A stretch of DNA of 61,090 bases. It comes from Nitrospinota bacterium. GTDB lineage: Bacteria; Nitrospinota_A; UBA7883; JACRLM01. The stretch lies in NCBI GenBank assembly GCA_016235255.1, contig JACRLM010000105.1, forward strand, positions 1-61,090, in the 5' to 3' direction. A program made the translations under genes and the position numbers. Positions 34,639 to 43,399 of this stretch are shown here, piece after piece (the stretch's first letter is position 1; each line of letters starts with the position of its first letter). The notes beneath the pieces were generated by a model that made no database searches, was not told the DNA's origin, and worked only from the letters and a program-made list of their open reading frames with translations.

Positions 34639-36230
34639 ACGCAGCAACCGGCAATGTCAAAGTGGCTGTGATCGGAGCTGGCTACTGGGGGAAAAACCTT
34701 GTCCGCAATTTCCATTCGCTCGGCGCGTTGAAGTCCGTTTGCGACAGCGATCCGAACACGCTGGCCGGTTTCCAACGGCAATATCCGGGCGTTTGCGGCG
34801 CGTCCACTGTCAAGGAGGTCCTTGATGACCCGGAGGTGAACGCCGTCGCCATAGCCACTCCCGCCGAAACCCATTATTCGCTGGCCGTGGCCTGCCTTGA
34901 AGCGGGCAAGGCGGTGTATGTGGAAAAACCCCTTTGCTTGAACGTGGACGACGGCGAAAAACTTCTCAAGCTTGCGGTTGATAAAAAAACAATATTGATG
35001 GTGGGGCATCTGCTCCAATACCACCCGGCGGTCATAGCGCTCAAAAAACTTGTGCACGGCGGCGAACTTGGGCGGCTGCAGTACATATATTCAAACCGGT
35101 TAAATCTCGGGAAGATACGCACGGAGGAAAATATCCTTTGGTCGTTCGCCCCGCACGACATCTCCGTGATCCTTTCGCTAACGCGCCAGACGCCGGACAG
35201 CGTGGCCAGTTTCGGCTCCTATTTCCTGCACAAGACGATTGCGGACGTGACGCTGAGCAACCTTACTTTCCCCTCTGGGGTGAGCGCGCATATATTCGTC
35301 AACTGGCTGCATCCGTTCAAGGAGCAGAAGCTTGTGGTGGTGGGGGACAGGAAAATGGCCGTGTTCAACGACATGGAGCCGGAGGAGAAGCTTCTGCTGT
35401 ATCCGCACGTGATCAACTGGCGCGGGGGCGTGCCGGTGCCGGACAAGAAAGAAGCCATCAAAGTGGAACTGGAAAAGACCGAGCCGCTGGAAAATGAATG
35501 CAGGAGTTTTATAAGGGCGGTGGAAACGGGTGTTCCGCCATTCACCGACGGCAGGGAAGGGCTCGATGTGTTAAGGGTGCTGACAGCTTGCCAGGCCTCT
35601 ATGGAACAAGGCGGGCGCGTGATAAGCCTTGCCCGCCATGCGCAAGGGCATGAGGAAAAAGCGGATCACTTTGTCCATGAAACGTCCGTGGTGGACGACG
35701 GGTGCCGGATAGGGGCGGGGACGAAGATATGGCATTTTTCACATGTGCTCAAGGGGAGCGTTGTCGGCGGGAAATGCAACATCGGCCAGAACGTGGTGAT
35801 CGGGCCGAACGTGACGGTGGGGAACGGGTGCAAGATACAGAACAACGTCTCGGTGTATGAGGGGGTGACGCTGGAGGACGACGTGTTCTGCGGGCCGTCC
35901 ATGGTGTTCACAAACGTGATGAATCCGCGCTCCCATATCGCCCGCAAAAGCGAGTACAAGGCCACCCTGGTGAAAAAGGGGGCGACAATCGGCGCGAACG
36001 CCACGATAGTTTGCGGGATAACGCTTGGGAGCTTTTGCTTCATCGGGGCGGGGGCGGTGGTCATCCGCGACGTTCCGGACCATGCGCTGATGGTGGGCAA
36101 TCCCGCCGTCCAGAAAGGGTGGATGTGCCATTGCGGGGTGAAACTCGCGTTCCGCAAAGAAAAGGCGGTCTGCGGCGCGTGCGGGACCAGGTACACTCAT
36201 AAAAAAGGCGCCGTGTCGCCAGCGCCGTGA
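34635..36230 (+). CDS. fused sugar-nucleotide 3-dehydrogenase (WlbA-like) and N-acetyltransferase (WlbB-like)
   Basis: 531 residues. Residues 1-335 are a Gfo/Idh/MocA oxidoreductase (VAVIGAGYWGKNLVRNF, the EKP motif in YVEKPLC, FAPHDISVIL). Residues about 345-510 are a left-handed beta-helix acetyltransferase (NIGQNVVIGPNVTVG, KIQNNVSVYEGVTLEDDVF, GANATIVCGITLG) ending in a zinc-ribbon-like Cys set (CHCG, CGACG). WlbA oxidises C3 of UDP-GlcNAcA, and WlbB acetylates the 3-amino group made by WlbC, on the way to UDP-2,3-diacetamido-uronic acids. The intermediate amination must come from a separate enzyme, perhaps the DegT protein at 19291-20493. The 2-epimerase follows with a four-base overlap. 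Confidence 0.9.
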   Translation: MNAATGNVKVAVIGAGYWGKNLVRNFHSLGALKSVCDSDPNTLAGFQRQYPGVCGASTVKEVLDDPEVNAVAIATPAETHYSLAVACLEAGKAVYVEKPLCLNVDDGEKLLKLAVDKKTILMVGHLLQYHPAVIALKKLVHGGELGRLQYIYSNRLNLGKIRTEENILWSFAPHDISVILSLTRQTPDSVASFGSYFLHKTIADVTLSNLTFPSGVSAHIFVNWLHPFKEQKLVVVGDRKMAVFNDMEPEEKLLLYPHVINWRGGVPVPDKKEAIKVELEKTEPLENECRSFIRAVETGVPPFTDGREGLDVLRVLTACQASMEQGGRVISLARHAQGHEEKADHFVHETSVVDDGCRIGAGTKIWHFSHVLKGSVVGGKCNIGQNVVIGPNVTVGNGCKIQNNVSVYEGVTLEDDVFCGPSMVFTNVMNPRSHIARKSEYKATLVKKGATIGANATIVCGITLGSFCFIGAGAVVIRDVPDHALMVGNPAVQKGWMCHCGVKLAFRKEKAVCGACGTRYTHKKGAVSPAP

Positions 36231-37288
36231 AAATTTTGACGATCGCCGGAGCCAGGCCGCAATTCGTGAAAGCGGCGGTGGTCAGCAGGGCCATAGCCGC
36301 ATATAACGCGCGCGCCGGATCCGTCCGGTTGACCGAGGCCATCCTGCATACCGGCCAGCATTACGACCATAACATGAGCGGCGTGTTTTTCGCGGAGATG
36401 GAAATCCCGGAGCCGGCCGTCAACCTGTCCATAGGTTCCGGGCTTCACGGCGAGACGACAGGGGCCATGATCGCCGGTATCGAGCGGGAGATAATCGGAA
36501 GGAAGCCGGACATCGTCCTGGTTTACGGCGACACTAATTCCACAATGGCGGGCGCATTGGCGGCGGCGAAATTGAACGTCCCGGTGGCCCATGTGGAGGC
36601 CGGCCTGCGAAGTTTCAACCGCCGGATGCCCGAGGAGATAAACCGGGTGGTGACGGACCATGTGGCGTCCATCCTTCTCTGCCCCTCGAAAAATTCGGCG
36701 GAGCAACTGGCGCGGGAAGGGGTGACGGAAGGAGTCCATGTCACAGGCGACGTAATGTATGACGCCATCGTGCATTACAGGAAGAAGGCGGAGCCAGTGA
36801 AAATCGACGGGCCATTCGCACTTTGCACAATCCACCGGGCGGAGAACACCGATGACCCGGAAAGGCTGGCGGCCATATTCGCGGGCCTTGCCACATGCCC
36901 CATAAAAATCATTTTGCCCCTCCATCCCCGCACGCGCGGGATGATCGAGCGGACCGGAATTGCATTGCCGGAAAACGTGGACGGATGCGAGCCGTTCTCG
37001 TATCTTGCCACCCTTTCGCACCTTGCAAGCTGTTCGTTCGTGATCACCGACTCGGGCGGGCTTCAAAAAGAGGCCTATTTCTCCGGCCGCAAATGCGTCA
37101 CGTTGCGGGATGAAACCGAGTGGACGGAGCTTGTGGACGCCGGGGCGAATGTCCTGGCGGGGGCCGATCCGGACAGGATGGCCTCAGCCATGCGATGGGC
37201 GTTGTCGAAATCCGCGCCGGTGTTCAAGCCTGTGTACGGCGATGGAAACGCGGGCGGGAAAATAGTGGAGATATTGGCTGGCAGCTAA
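36227..37288 (+). CDS. non-hydrolysing UDP-GlcNAc 2-epimerase family (WbpI/WlbD-like)
   Basis: 353 residues from a GTG start overlapping the previous stop. Family signatures are GARPQFVKAA, TGQHYDHNMSGVFF, VYGDTNST, HVEAGLRSFNRRMPEEINR and SGGLQKEAYFSGRKCVTLR with the catalytic His, Glu and Arg in place. WbpI/WlbD epimerise UDP-GlcNAc(3NAc)A to UDP-ManNAc(3NAc)A; adjacency to the WlbA-WlbB fusion favours that over WecB. Its stop overlaps the stop of the convergent methyltransferase gene. Confidence 0.92.
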   Translation: MKILTIAGARPQFVKAAVVSRAIAAYNARAGSVRLTEAILHTGQHYDHNMSGVFFAEMEIPEPAVNLSIGSGLHGETTGAMIAGIEREIIGRKPDIVLVYGDTNSTMAGALAAAKLNVPVAHVEAGLRSFNRRMPEEINRVVTDHVASILLCPSKNSAEQLAREGVTEGVHVTGDVMYDAIVHYRKKAEPVKIDGPFALCTIHRAENTDDPERLAAIFAGLATCPIKIILPLHPRTRGMIERTGIALPENVDGCEPFSYLATLSHLASCSFVITDSGGLQKEAYFSGRKCVTLRDETEWTELVDAGANVLAGADPDRMASAMRWALSKSAPVFKPVYGDGNAGGKIVEILAGS

Positions 37289-38220
37289 CGGCCTTCCGGC
37301 GCTTTGCCATCTTTGATGAAATATGCCACTCCATCCCCCCAGTAATTTTTTCTCCACAATGGACGCCAGACACTCAGGATTGCCCTTTTCAGAGGTGTCC
37401 AGTTGGTCGTTACAAATATCTTCCGGCGCGGCGGCGAATATGGAGTCAGACCGGCAAGCTTGCCAAGGTTCCGCAAAGAGCTTTCGTTGAAAACGTTCAG
37501 GTGAAGCAGCGGAAATGCGAGGTTCAAGCCGGGAGACACGCCCCGCCCGGCAAATTCCTCCTTTATCCCGCTCCCATCCGGGACGCCAATCCGCGCGATT
37601 CCACCTGGCCGTAAATATCCGGCAATCGTTTTCATGGTCTCCAGTGGCGAATGAAGATGCTCCATGACTTGATCGGCGTTGACGTAATCAAACGACCCTG
37701 CCACGCTCTCGTCGGGCGCCAAAATGCCCCAGCCCGCCGCGCGCTCCACCTTCTCGCCCGACACCTCAATGCCCCAAACGTCCACGCCGAAAGCTTTGGC
37801 CATCCGTGCCCAGAATCCCCAGCCCATGCCATATTCCAGCGCCCTTATGGACCAGGGGGGCCTGTCGAACATGGCGATCATGGTCATTATTTCGCGTGTA
37901 AAAGCGGCATAATTGTTAAGCGACAGCCTTTTCTCCGCAGACTCCATGCTGGATCCCTGATAGGCCCATTCGCCGTAGATATCGGCCAGCAAATTTTCGC
38001 CGGGCGCCCATCGCTGATAAACAAGACCGCACACGCCGCATTCGTCCAGCGCAAATTCAGCTTCATGAAGCGCTTCGGCAAGCTTTCCGGCCGCAAAAGG
38101 GGCATAACTTTCGCGCAGAAATCCGGCGACCGGTTCCATGCTGTAAGCGCAGGAGTAAACCGTCCCCATTGACGCGGTGGAACATACCGGGCAATTGCGC
38201 CTTTCAACAAGCTCTGTCAT
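37285..38220 (-). CDS. SAM methyltransferase with N-terminal zinc ribbon
   Basis: 311 residues. Four N-terminal Cys (NCPVC and CGVCGLVY) make a zinc-ribbon-like module, as in Hypothetical-methyltransferase/Methyltransf_23 proteins. The core has ALEYGMGWGFWARMA as motif I (Tyr-Gly in place of the usual Gly-x-Gly) and VNADQVMEHLHSPLETM. It resembles the first third of the fusion protein at 7237-9714. It is probably a sugar C- or O-methyltransferase. Confidence 0.78.
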   Translation of the reverse strand: MTELVERRNCPVCSTASMGTVYSCAYSMEPVAGFLRESYAPFAAGKLAEALHEAEFALDECGVCGLVYQRWAPGENLLADIYGEWAYQGSSMESAEKRLSLNNYAAFTREIMTMIAMFDRPPWSIRALEYGMGWGFWARMAKAFGVDVWGIEVSGEKVERAAGWGILAPDESVAGSFDYVNADQVMEHLHSPLETMKTIAGYLRPGGIARIGVPDGSGIKEEFAGRGVSPGLNLAFPLLHLNVFNESSLRNLGKLAGLTPYSPPRRKIFVTTNWTPLKRAILSVWRPLWRKNYWGDGVAYFIKDGKAPEGR

Positions 38221-38356
38221 CGCAATTATCCACGCTCCAGCGTGGCTTCCAGCCCGGCCAGCGCGCCTGCATGAGCCGTATTGACCTCAGTCAACAAGGT
38301 AAAGAAATTTTCCAGCGGCATGCTGGGCAAGGGCGTATGGACATGGAGTATCCTTT

Positions 38357-40099
38357 ATGATATGTAGACATGATATATGGAATAAGCATGCTATTCATTA
38401 TCTGTTTTTAGCGTCAGCAGGAACAGCGCGTCCACAAATGATTTTAGCCAACGAACATGCGCCCGCCCAGCCGTTGATAATATTCAGGTCGGCGCAGTGG
38501 CCGGTGTTTCTCAACACATTGCGGGCAGCCAAAGAAAAGTATCCCGAAAATCCCGTCGACGTTCTGGCCCAGCCAGAGGCAGTGGACACTGTGAAGGAGT
38601 TTGGCCTGGCGCGGGAGGTGATTGCGGCCAAGTCCCGCTGGTTCACATTTAAAAGCGTAGACGTGCCCTCGCTGAAGGCCAAAGGCTACCGTATGGCCGT
38701 CGTGCCTGTAAGCGACCGGTTTGCCGAGGGGTATTTCACTGTTTTCGCCCTGGCGTGGCTTATGGCCAAAGAGGCTTATTGGAGCCACTCGAAAGGTGGT
38801 TTTGAGCCGATCACCATCGCGGTCCTCCTTGATCTTCTCACCAGGAGCGCGCGAAGATGGATCCTGACCGTCTTGTCCTTGCTGGTCCTTCCCGCCGCGC
38901 TCATTTTGGCGGTCATGACGCGCCTGGTCCACCGCAGGGGCCGATACCAGCTACTATACATAGCAAACGACAGCTGGCAGGATCCACTGGTTCTGAGCCA
39001 TAGTCTTGCATGGATAAAAAAAACCGGGCAACGGGCGGTGTTCGCTTCATTCGAGGGTCGCATCGAGTTGAACGCCAATATCCCATTCCCTCTGGACGAC
39101 GCTGTCCGGATCGAGTCCCGGTTCGATCCGAACATGCACAGAATGCTTATCTGCGCCCTGCCCAAATTGACGCTGGCGGCGGCGATACATGGGGTGAGGA
39201 CAACGCATGCCCGGAGTTATGGCCCGGCGTTCATCGCGGCAATCCTCAAGAAAACGCTTGGATTGAGGTTTGTATTCGATACCCGTGGAGCATGGATGGA
39301 GGAGAATATCCTGTCCGGATATTACAATACGCGCCCTATTTCCAGAAATCTGGACATGGCGATGACAAGGGCCGCATTTGGCTGCGCAGACCATGTGATA
39401 GCCGTTGGGGAGGCCCATGCGGCCCTGCTCTCAAAGAACTACGAAATGCCCAGGCCGCCGGTGATAATCACCTGCTCGGTCGACACGGATCATTACGCAA
39501 AGGCGGCGGAGCTGCGCGACGTGTACAGGGAGAAACTTGGGTTTTCAGGAATGCGTGTCGCCGGCTATTCCGGCTCAGCCGTCCATTACCAGTCGCCGGA
39601 ACTTGTGGCGCGCCTTATGGCCCAACTTACTGCCCAGGATCCGGATACGCGCGGCCTCATTCTTTCGCAGGACGCCGCATGGTTCGAATCGCTTTTGCGG
39701 ATGAGCGGGGCCGACCCGGCTCGGGTGCGGCTGATGTCGCCGCAAAGGGATGAACTTGCGGCGTACACTTCGTGTATGGATTGCGCGCTCCTTTTGCGGA
39801 AACCGGCGGAGGCCATCGATATCGGGCTGCCGTCAAAATTTGCCGAGTATCTTGCCGCGGGGGTCCCGGCGCTTGCGTCGGGAAACCAGATTGATGTGGC
39901 CAGGATATTAAACCAGCGTGACGCAGGGGTTTTGTGCGATTGGGATTCCCTGTCCGTCAAGACCCTCGCCGGGGCTCTTAAGACCTTCACCGACGATCGC
40001 GCTGGATATTCGGCCCGTTGCATGAAAGCCGCCGCCGACATTTTCAATATTGGCAATTATTCTGGCGTGATAAAAAAACTTTGGGACACTGATTCCTGA
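38357..40099 (+). CDS. membrane-anchored glycosyltransferase with accessory domain
   Basis: 580 residues; ATG at 38357 is supported by GGAG eight bases upstream. Residues 38-142 form the accessory domain that begins IIFRSAQWP. A hydrophobic segment (about 168-189) follows, then a GT-B glycosyltransferase with FDTRGAWMEEN, HVIAVGEAHAALL, VAGYSGSAVHY and GLPSKFAEYLAAGVPALAS. It is like a standalone accessory domain plus membrane segment (as at 40176-40763) joined to a GT4 transferase. Confidence 0.75.
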   Translation: MICRHDIWNKHAIHYLFLASAGTARPQMILANEHAPAQPLIIFRSAQWPVFLNTLRAAKEKYPENPVDVLAQPEAVDTVKEFGLAREVIAAKSRWFTFKSVDVPSLKAKGYRMAVVPVSDRFAEGYFTVFALAWLMAKEAYWSHSKGGFEPITIAVLLDLLTRSARRWILTVLSLLVLPAALILAVMTRLVHRRGRYQLLYIANDSWQDPLVLSHSLAWIKKTGQRAVFASFEGRIELNANIPFPLDDAVRIESRFDPNMHRMLICALPKLTLAAAIHGVRTTHARSYGPAFIAAILKKTLGLRFVFDTRGAWMEENILSGYYNTRPISRNLDMAMTRAAFGCADHVIAVGEAHAALLSKNYEMPRPPVIITCSVDTDHYAKAAELRDVYREKLGFSGMRVAGYSGSAVHYQSPELVARLMAQLTAQDPDTRGLILSQDAAWFESLLRMSGADPARVRLMSPQRDELAAYTSCMDCALLLRKPAEAIDIGLPSKFAEYLAAGVPALASGNQIDVARILNQRDAGVLCDWDSLSVKTLAGALKTFTDDRAGYSARCMKAAADIFNIGNYSGVIKKLWDTDS

Positions 40100-40175
40100 T
40101 CTGGCCGCCTTGCATTGCGTAAATTTGAACTCGTTCTCATTTTGACTGAACGGCGTTGTTTTAAGTACAGAGCCG

Positions 40176-40763
40176 TCAATTCCTGTCCCAGGAGGACGAA
40201 TCCCCCCGGATGCGGCCAATGGCCACCGCCACAAGGTACGCAATCTCAACAACTGCTTTGACAGCCAGCGCCACGGGAATCATGGCAATGTCCATCAAGA
40301 CCGGCGCGGCGATTCCCCCCAAAGTTATTTCCCTGAACACGGATTTATCGCGGCCCTCGCTGTCATCGCAGAACACGCCAAGCGTTGTTTTGCCATTGAA
40401 CGCCAGCGCCGCAAGCTCAAGCAGCCGGTAACCGGCGCCTGAAGGATTGTTGTACACCACCACCATTATGTCCGCCTTCAATGCTCTCACCGCGCCAAAT
40501 TTCACCGATGGAATCTTGCCGTAGCCCAACATGCCGCCCGGCAGAGCCTCCACCACGTTAACGCCGGCAATAGCGTTATTTACGGAGTCCGTTTTTCCCG
40601 TCTGAGCCACGATGGTTATCTTGGTTTCCGGAAACAGTTTATTTAAGCGCTCCACAACAACCGCCAACTGGTCCATGCGAGTGGTGGCGGTGACGGCTAA
40701 GGTCTTGGCGCCGACCGTTCCGGGAATTTCCGGCGTGGATTCCATCCTGATTTCCGCTTCCAT
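40176..40763 (-). CDS. accessory alpha/beta domain with C-terminal membrane segment
   Basis: About 195 residues from ATG at 40763; the ATG at 40784 overlaps a TATAAT and is less likely. Residues 19-132 follow the same beta-alpha-beta layout as the FRS-type domains of three glycosyltransferases here (TLAVTATTRM, LFPETKITIVAQ, ADIMVVVYNN). Residues about 147-184 are hydrophobic and probably form one or two membrane helices. I do not recognise the family; a GT-B-like N-terminal fold (as in GT9) is a guess. No catalytic half is present. Confidence 0.55.
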   Translation of the reverse strand: MEAEIRMESTPEIPGTVGAKTLAVTATTRMDQLAVVVERLNKLFPETKITIVAQTGKTDSVNNAIAGVNVVEALPGGMLGYGKIPSVKFGAVRALKADIMVVVYNNPSGAGYRLLELAALAFNGKTTLGVFCDDSEGRDKSVFREITLGGIAAPVLMDIAMIPVALAVKAVVEIAYLVAVAIGRIRGDSSSWDRN

Positions 40764-40782
40764 TGATAGAGGCAATCCGCAC

Positions 40783-40788
40783 ATTATA
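40783..40788 (-). promoter_or_regulatory. -10 element upstream of the 40176-40763 gene
   Basis: A consensus TATAAT on the minus strand would start transcription about 13 bases before the ATG at 40763, leaving room for almost no leader. No good -35 hexamer is visible. Confidence 0.35.
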
Positions 40789-40845
40789 CAACAGTGTTTC
40801 AGGCGGCCGGCGATTTACGGGCGGACAATTCATTAGCCATCATTA

Positions 40846-40874
40846 TTGAAACCCGTACAAATACAATTTACGAT
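40846..40874 (+). promoter_or_regulatory. sigma-70-type promoter of the GT4-GT2 pair
   Basis: TTGAAA (40846-40851) and TACGAT (40869-40874) are 17 bases apart in the divergent gap. Transcription would start about 40 bases upstream of the glycosyltransferase ATG at 40920. Confidence 0.45.
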
Positions 40875-40919
40875 GATAGCGCCGGTGCTCCGGCGAGGGT
40901 ATGCTGACCGGAAATGTGA

Positions 40920-42308
40920 ATGCAAGAGGCTGGCGTTGCGCTGATGGCAAAATCCGATCCATGGGGGAACGTTCTTAGTTACAGGCCGTTTATCCCCGAT
41001 GAAAAATGGAGGCCGTTCCACCCGGAAAAAGAAAAAATAACCGGGTGGAGCGCAAGATCGCTTTTCATATCGCAGATGTTCCCCAACCCCATTTATGATT
41101 CCGGAAGCTTTGTTCTGGACCAGGCGCGGGCCCTGCGGGAGGCCGGGGTGGACGCACGGGCAATCGCGCCATACAGGTTCTGGATTGTCCGGAACTTAGA
41201 CCTGGGATTTCCCGCCGCGCTAGCTTTTTCTCCTTTCACCGCGGCGAACTACCTGCGGACATTTCATGACGCCCGCTGGTATGACGTGGGTGGCGTCCCG
41301 GCCATCCACATTCCATATCCGTTGCTGTGGAGCTATTGGAATCACGCCGATTTTTACCGGCGTCCCGTTTTAAAAGCCGTGCGTAATATTCACGGCCTGT
41401 TCCCTTTTGATATAGTCCACGCCCATTCCACGTTCCACGACGGCGCGGCGGGCGCGGCCATCGCCGGGAAATTCGGAGTCCCGCTCGTTATCACGGAGCA
41501 TCTTGGTGAGGTTGACAAGCTTTTTAGCGACGACAGGTTCGCGGGCGTCATAAGATCAAACATCGCCACAGCTTCGCGGGTGATAGCGGTGTCCCGGGCG
41601 CACAGGGACAAACTTGCCGGTTTTTTGGACGAGCGGGACCGGGCCAAGCTTGCCGTGGTCCCAAACTGCGTGGACACTTCAGTGTTTTATCCCTCCACAG
41701 GACCAGCGCCCGATCTGGCCGCGCCACGTTTTGCGTTCATCGGATATTTCCGGGCGGTAAAAAACCTGGAATTGCTCATTGGCGCTTTCGCTTCCGTCTT
41801 GAAGTCGATCCCACGCGCCACATTGACTATGATAGGCTCCGGCAAACCTTCCGATCCGTCTTGCGAGGAGGGCTTGAAGAGAATGGTTGGCGAACTCGGG
41901 ATAGGCAAAGCCGTCCGGTTCCTGCCGGTGATACCGGCCAACGAGCGGATGAAAATGGCGGATACCATCAGGGACGAATGCGATATCGTCGTCCTCACAA
42001 GCCGGTATGAGAGTTTCGGGTGCGTGCTGATGGAGGCGCTGGCGTGCGGAAAACAGGTGGTCTCCACCCGTTGCGGCGGGCCGGAGGATATAATAGATGG
42101 AGACGCAAAGGGTTTTCTTTGCGAAAACGGCAGCCGGGATGATTTGGCGGAGAAACTTGAAATGGCCGCAAGCAATCTTGCCGGGCATGATCCAAAGGCG
42201 GCGGCGGCGGACGCGTCCGCCAGGTTCTCCAGCAAAAGGATCGGCGATATGATTCATGAAATATATAAGGACGCGCTTTCGGTGAAAATCGGAGGAATGG
42301 GGCGGTGA
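40920..42308 (+). CDS. GT4-family glycosyltransferase
   Basis: 462 residues. The N-terminal half has FDIVHAHSTFHDGAAG and ITEHLGEV, and the C-terminal half VPNCVDTSVFYP, FIGYFRAVKNLELLIGAF and SRYESFGCVLMEALACGKQVVSTRCGGPEDII, with the GT4 Ex7E motif. The donor and acceptor are unknown. The stop overlaps the start of the GT2 gene by four bases. Confidence 0.87.
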   Translation: MQEAGVALMAKSDPWGNVLSYRPFIPDEKWRPFHPEKEKITGWSARSLFISQMFPNPIYDSGSFVLDQARALREAGVDARAIAPYRFWIVRNLDLGFPAALAFSPFTAANYLRTFHDARWYDVGGVPAIHIPYPLLWSYWNHADFYRRPVLKAVRNIHGLFPFDIVHAHSTFHDGAAGAAIAGKFGVPLVITEHLGEVDKLFSDDRFAGVIRSNIATASRVIAVSRAHRDKLAGFLDERDRAKLAVVPNCVDTSVFYPSTGPAPDLAAPRFAFIGYFRAVKNLELLIGAFASVLKSIPRATLTMIGSGKPSDPSCEEGLKRMVGELGIGKAVRFLPVIPANERMKMADTIRDECDIVVLTSRYESFGCVLMEALACGKQVVSTRCGGPEDIIDGDAKGFLCENGSRDDLAEKLEMAASNLAGHDPKAAAADASARFSSKRIGDMIHEIYKDALSVKIGGMGR

Positions 42309-43342
42309 TCAGCGTTATTATCCTTGCCCATAACAAGGTGGACATGACGCGCGAGTGCCTGTCGTCACTTTCGCGGTCCAGTTGCGCCACGGACATGGAG
42401 GTCATCCTTGCCGACAACGCTTCCACCGACGAGACAACGCAGCTAGGCGGTGAATTCGGCGGGCAGTTCGGCAAGTTCGTTTATCTGCGCAACGATGACA
42501 ACCTCACCTTCTCCATCGCGAACAACAAGGCCGCCGCGCGGGCCAAGGGCGAAATGCTGCTTTTCCTCAACAACGACGTGACGGTGGGATCGGACAGCGT
42601 GGCCGCCATGGCCGAGGCGTTCTCCACCGACAAAACAATAGGGATGGCCGGGGCAAAGCTCGTTTTTCCCGGATCGGAGCGGGTGCAGCACGCGGGTATT
42701 GTGCCGATGCTTTGGGGATACGCCTCCAACTACGGCTCCGGCGGCATGAGCGAGGACGCAAGATTCAATTCGCAAAAGGAAATGTTCGCCGTGACCGGGG
42801 CAATGCTGATGGCCAGGCGGAATGTGTTCGAAGGGGTGAAAGGATTTGACGAGGGATTTGTGTGGGGCTATGAGGACGTTGATCTTTGCCTGAAGGCCGC
42901 CGCCTATGGCGCGGGTGTCGTTTACGTTCCGCGGGCGGAGAGCGTACACCACGAGTCCGCCACGATGAAGGATTCCGGCAAACATGGCCATCTGCGCGCC
43001 AATTACCATTTATACAGGAACAAGTGGGACCACCTGCTGGTTCCAAGGGAGCGCGGAACAGTGGCGGCGCTTAAAAAAGACGGGGTCAGACGGGTGGTTG
43101 TTTTCGGAACCGGCCAGGCCGCCCGTGGGCTTTTCGCGATTCTGACCGAAAACGGTATTTCAGTTGTTGGCTTCGCCTCCTCCACGCCTCATGACTCGTT
43201 GACGTCCACTTTTTTAGACAGGCCGGTCTATCTTCTGGACGAAATGGAGGGGGTGGAATACGACAGGATGATAATCGGCTCCCAGTTCTATTTTGAAATC
43301 GAGTCCAAATTCAACGAAAAGACTATTTTCCCGGTCGTTTGA
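42305..43342 (+). CDS. GT2-family glycosyltransferase with C-terminal Rossmann module
   Basis: 345 residues from GTG. The GT-A domain (1-230) has LADNASTDETTQ, LFLNNDVTVG (DxD-like Asn-Asn-Asp), AVTGAMLMARRNVF and DEGFVWGYEDVDLCLKA, typical of rhamnosyl- or galactosyl-transferases. A C-terminal module of about 85 residues (VVVFGTGQAARGLFAIL, VVGFASS) resembles the N-terminal domain of the 24706-26061 protein and PglD-like Rossmann domains. That fusion is uncommon among GT2 enzymes. Confidence 0.85.
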   Translation: MISVIILAHNKVDMTRECLSSLSRSSCATDMEVILADNASTDETTQLGGEFGGQFGKFVYLRNDDNLTFSIANNKAAARAKGEMLLFLNNDVTVGSDSVAAMAEAFSTDKTIGMAGAKLVFPGSERVQHAGIVPMLWGYASNYGSGGMSEDARFNSQKEMFAVTGAMLMARRNVFEGVKGFDEGFVWGYEDVDLCLKAAAYGAGVVYVPRAESVHHESATMKDSGKHGHLRANYHLYRNKWDHLLVPRERGTVAALKKDGVRRVVVFGTGQAARGLFAILTENGISVVGFASSTPHDSLTSTFLDRPVYLLDEMEGVEYDRMIIGSQFYFEIESKFNEKTIFPVV

Positions 43343-43365
43343 TTAACGCCGCCGCACGCCTTTGA

Positions 43366-43393
43366 TTGACATCGGCCCGGGTTGACATAAAAT
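43366..43393 (+). promoter_or_regulatory. strong sigma-70 promoter predicted to give a leaderless mRNA
   Basis: A perfect TTGACA (43366-43371) and TAAAAT (43388-43393) are 16 bases apart. The ATG of the ABC ATPase is at 43400, the expected transcription start, and no Shine-Dalgarno sequence separates them. A second TTGACA at 43382-43387 has no matching -10. Confidence 0.6.
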
Positions 43394-43399
43394 TACCCT

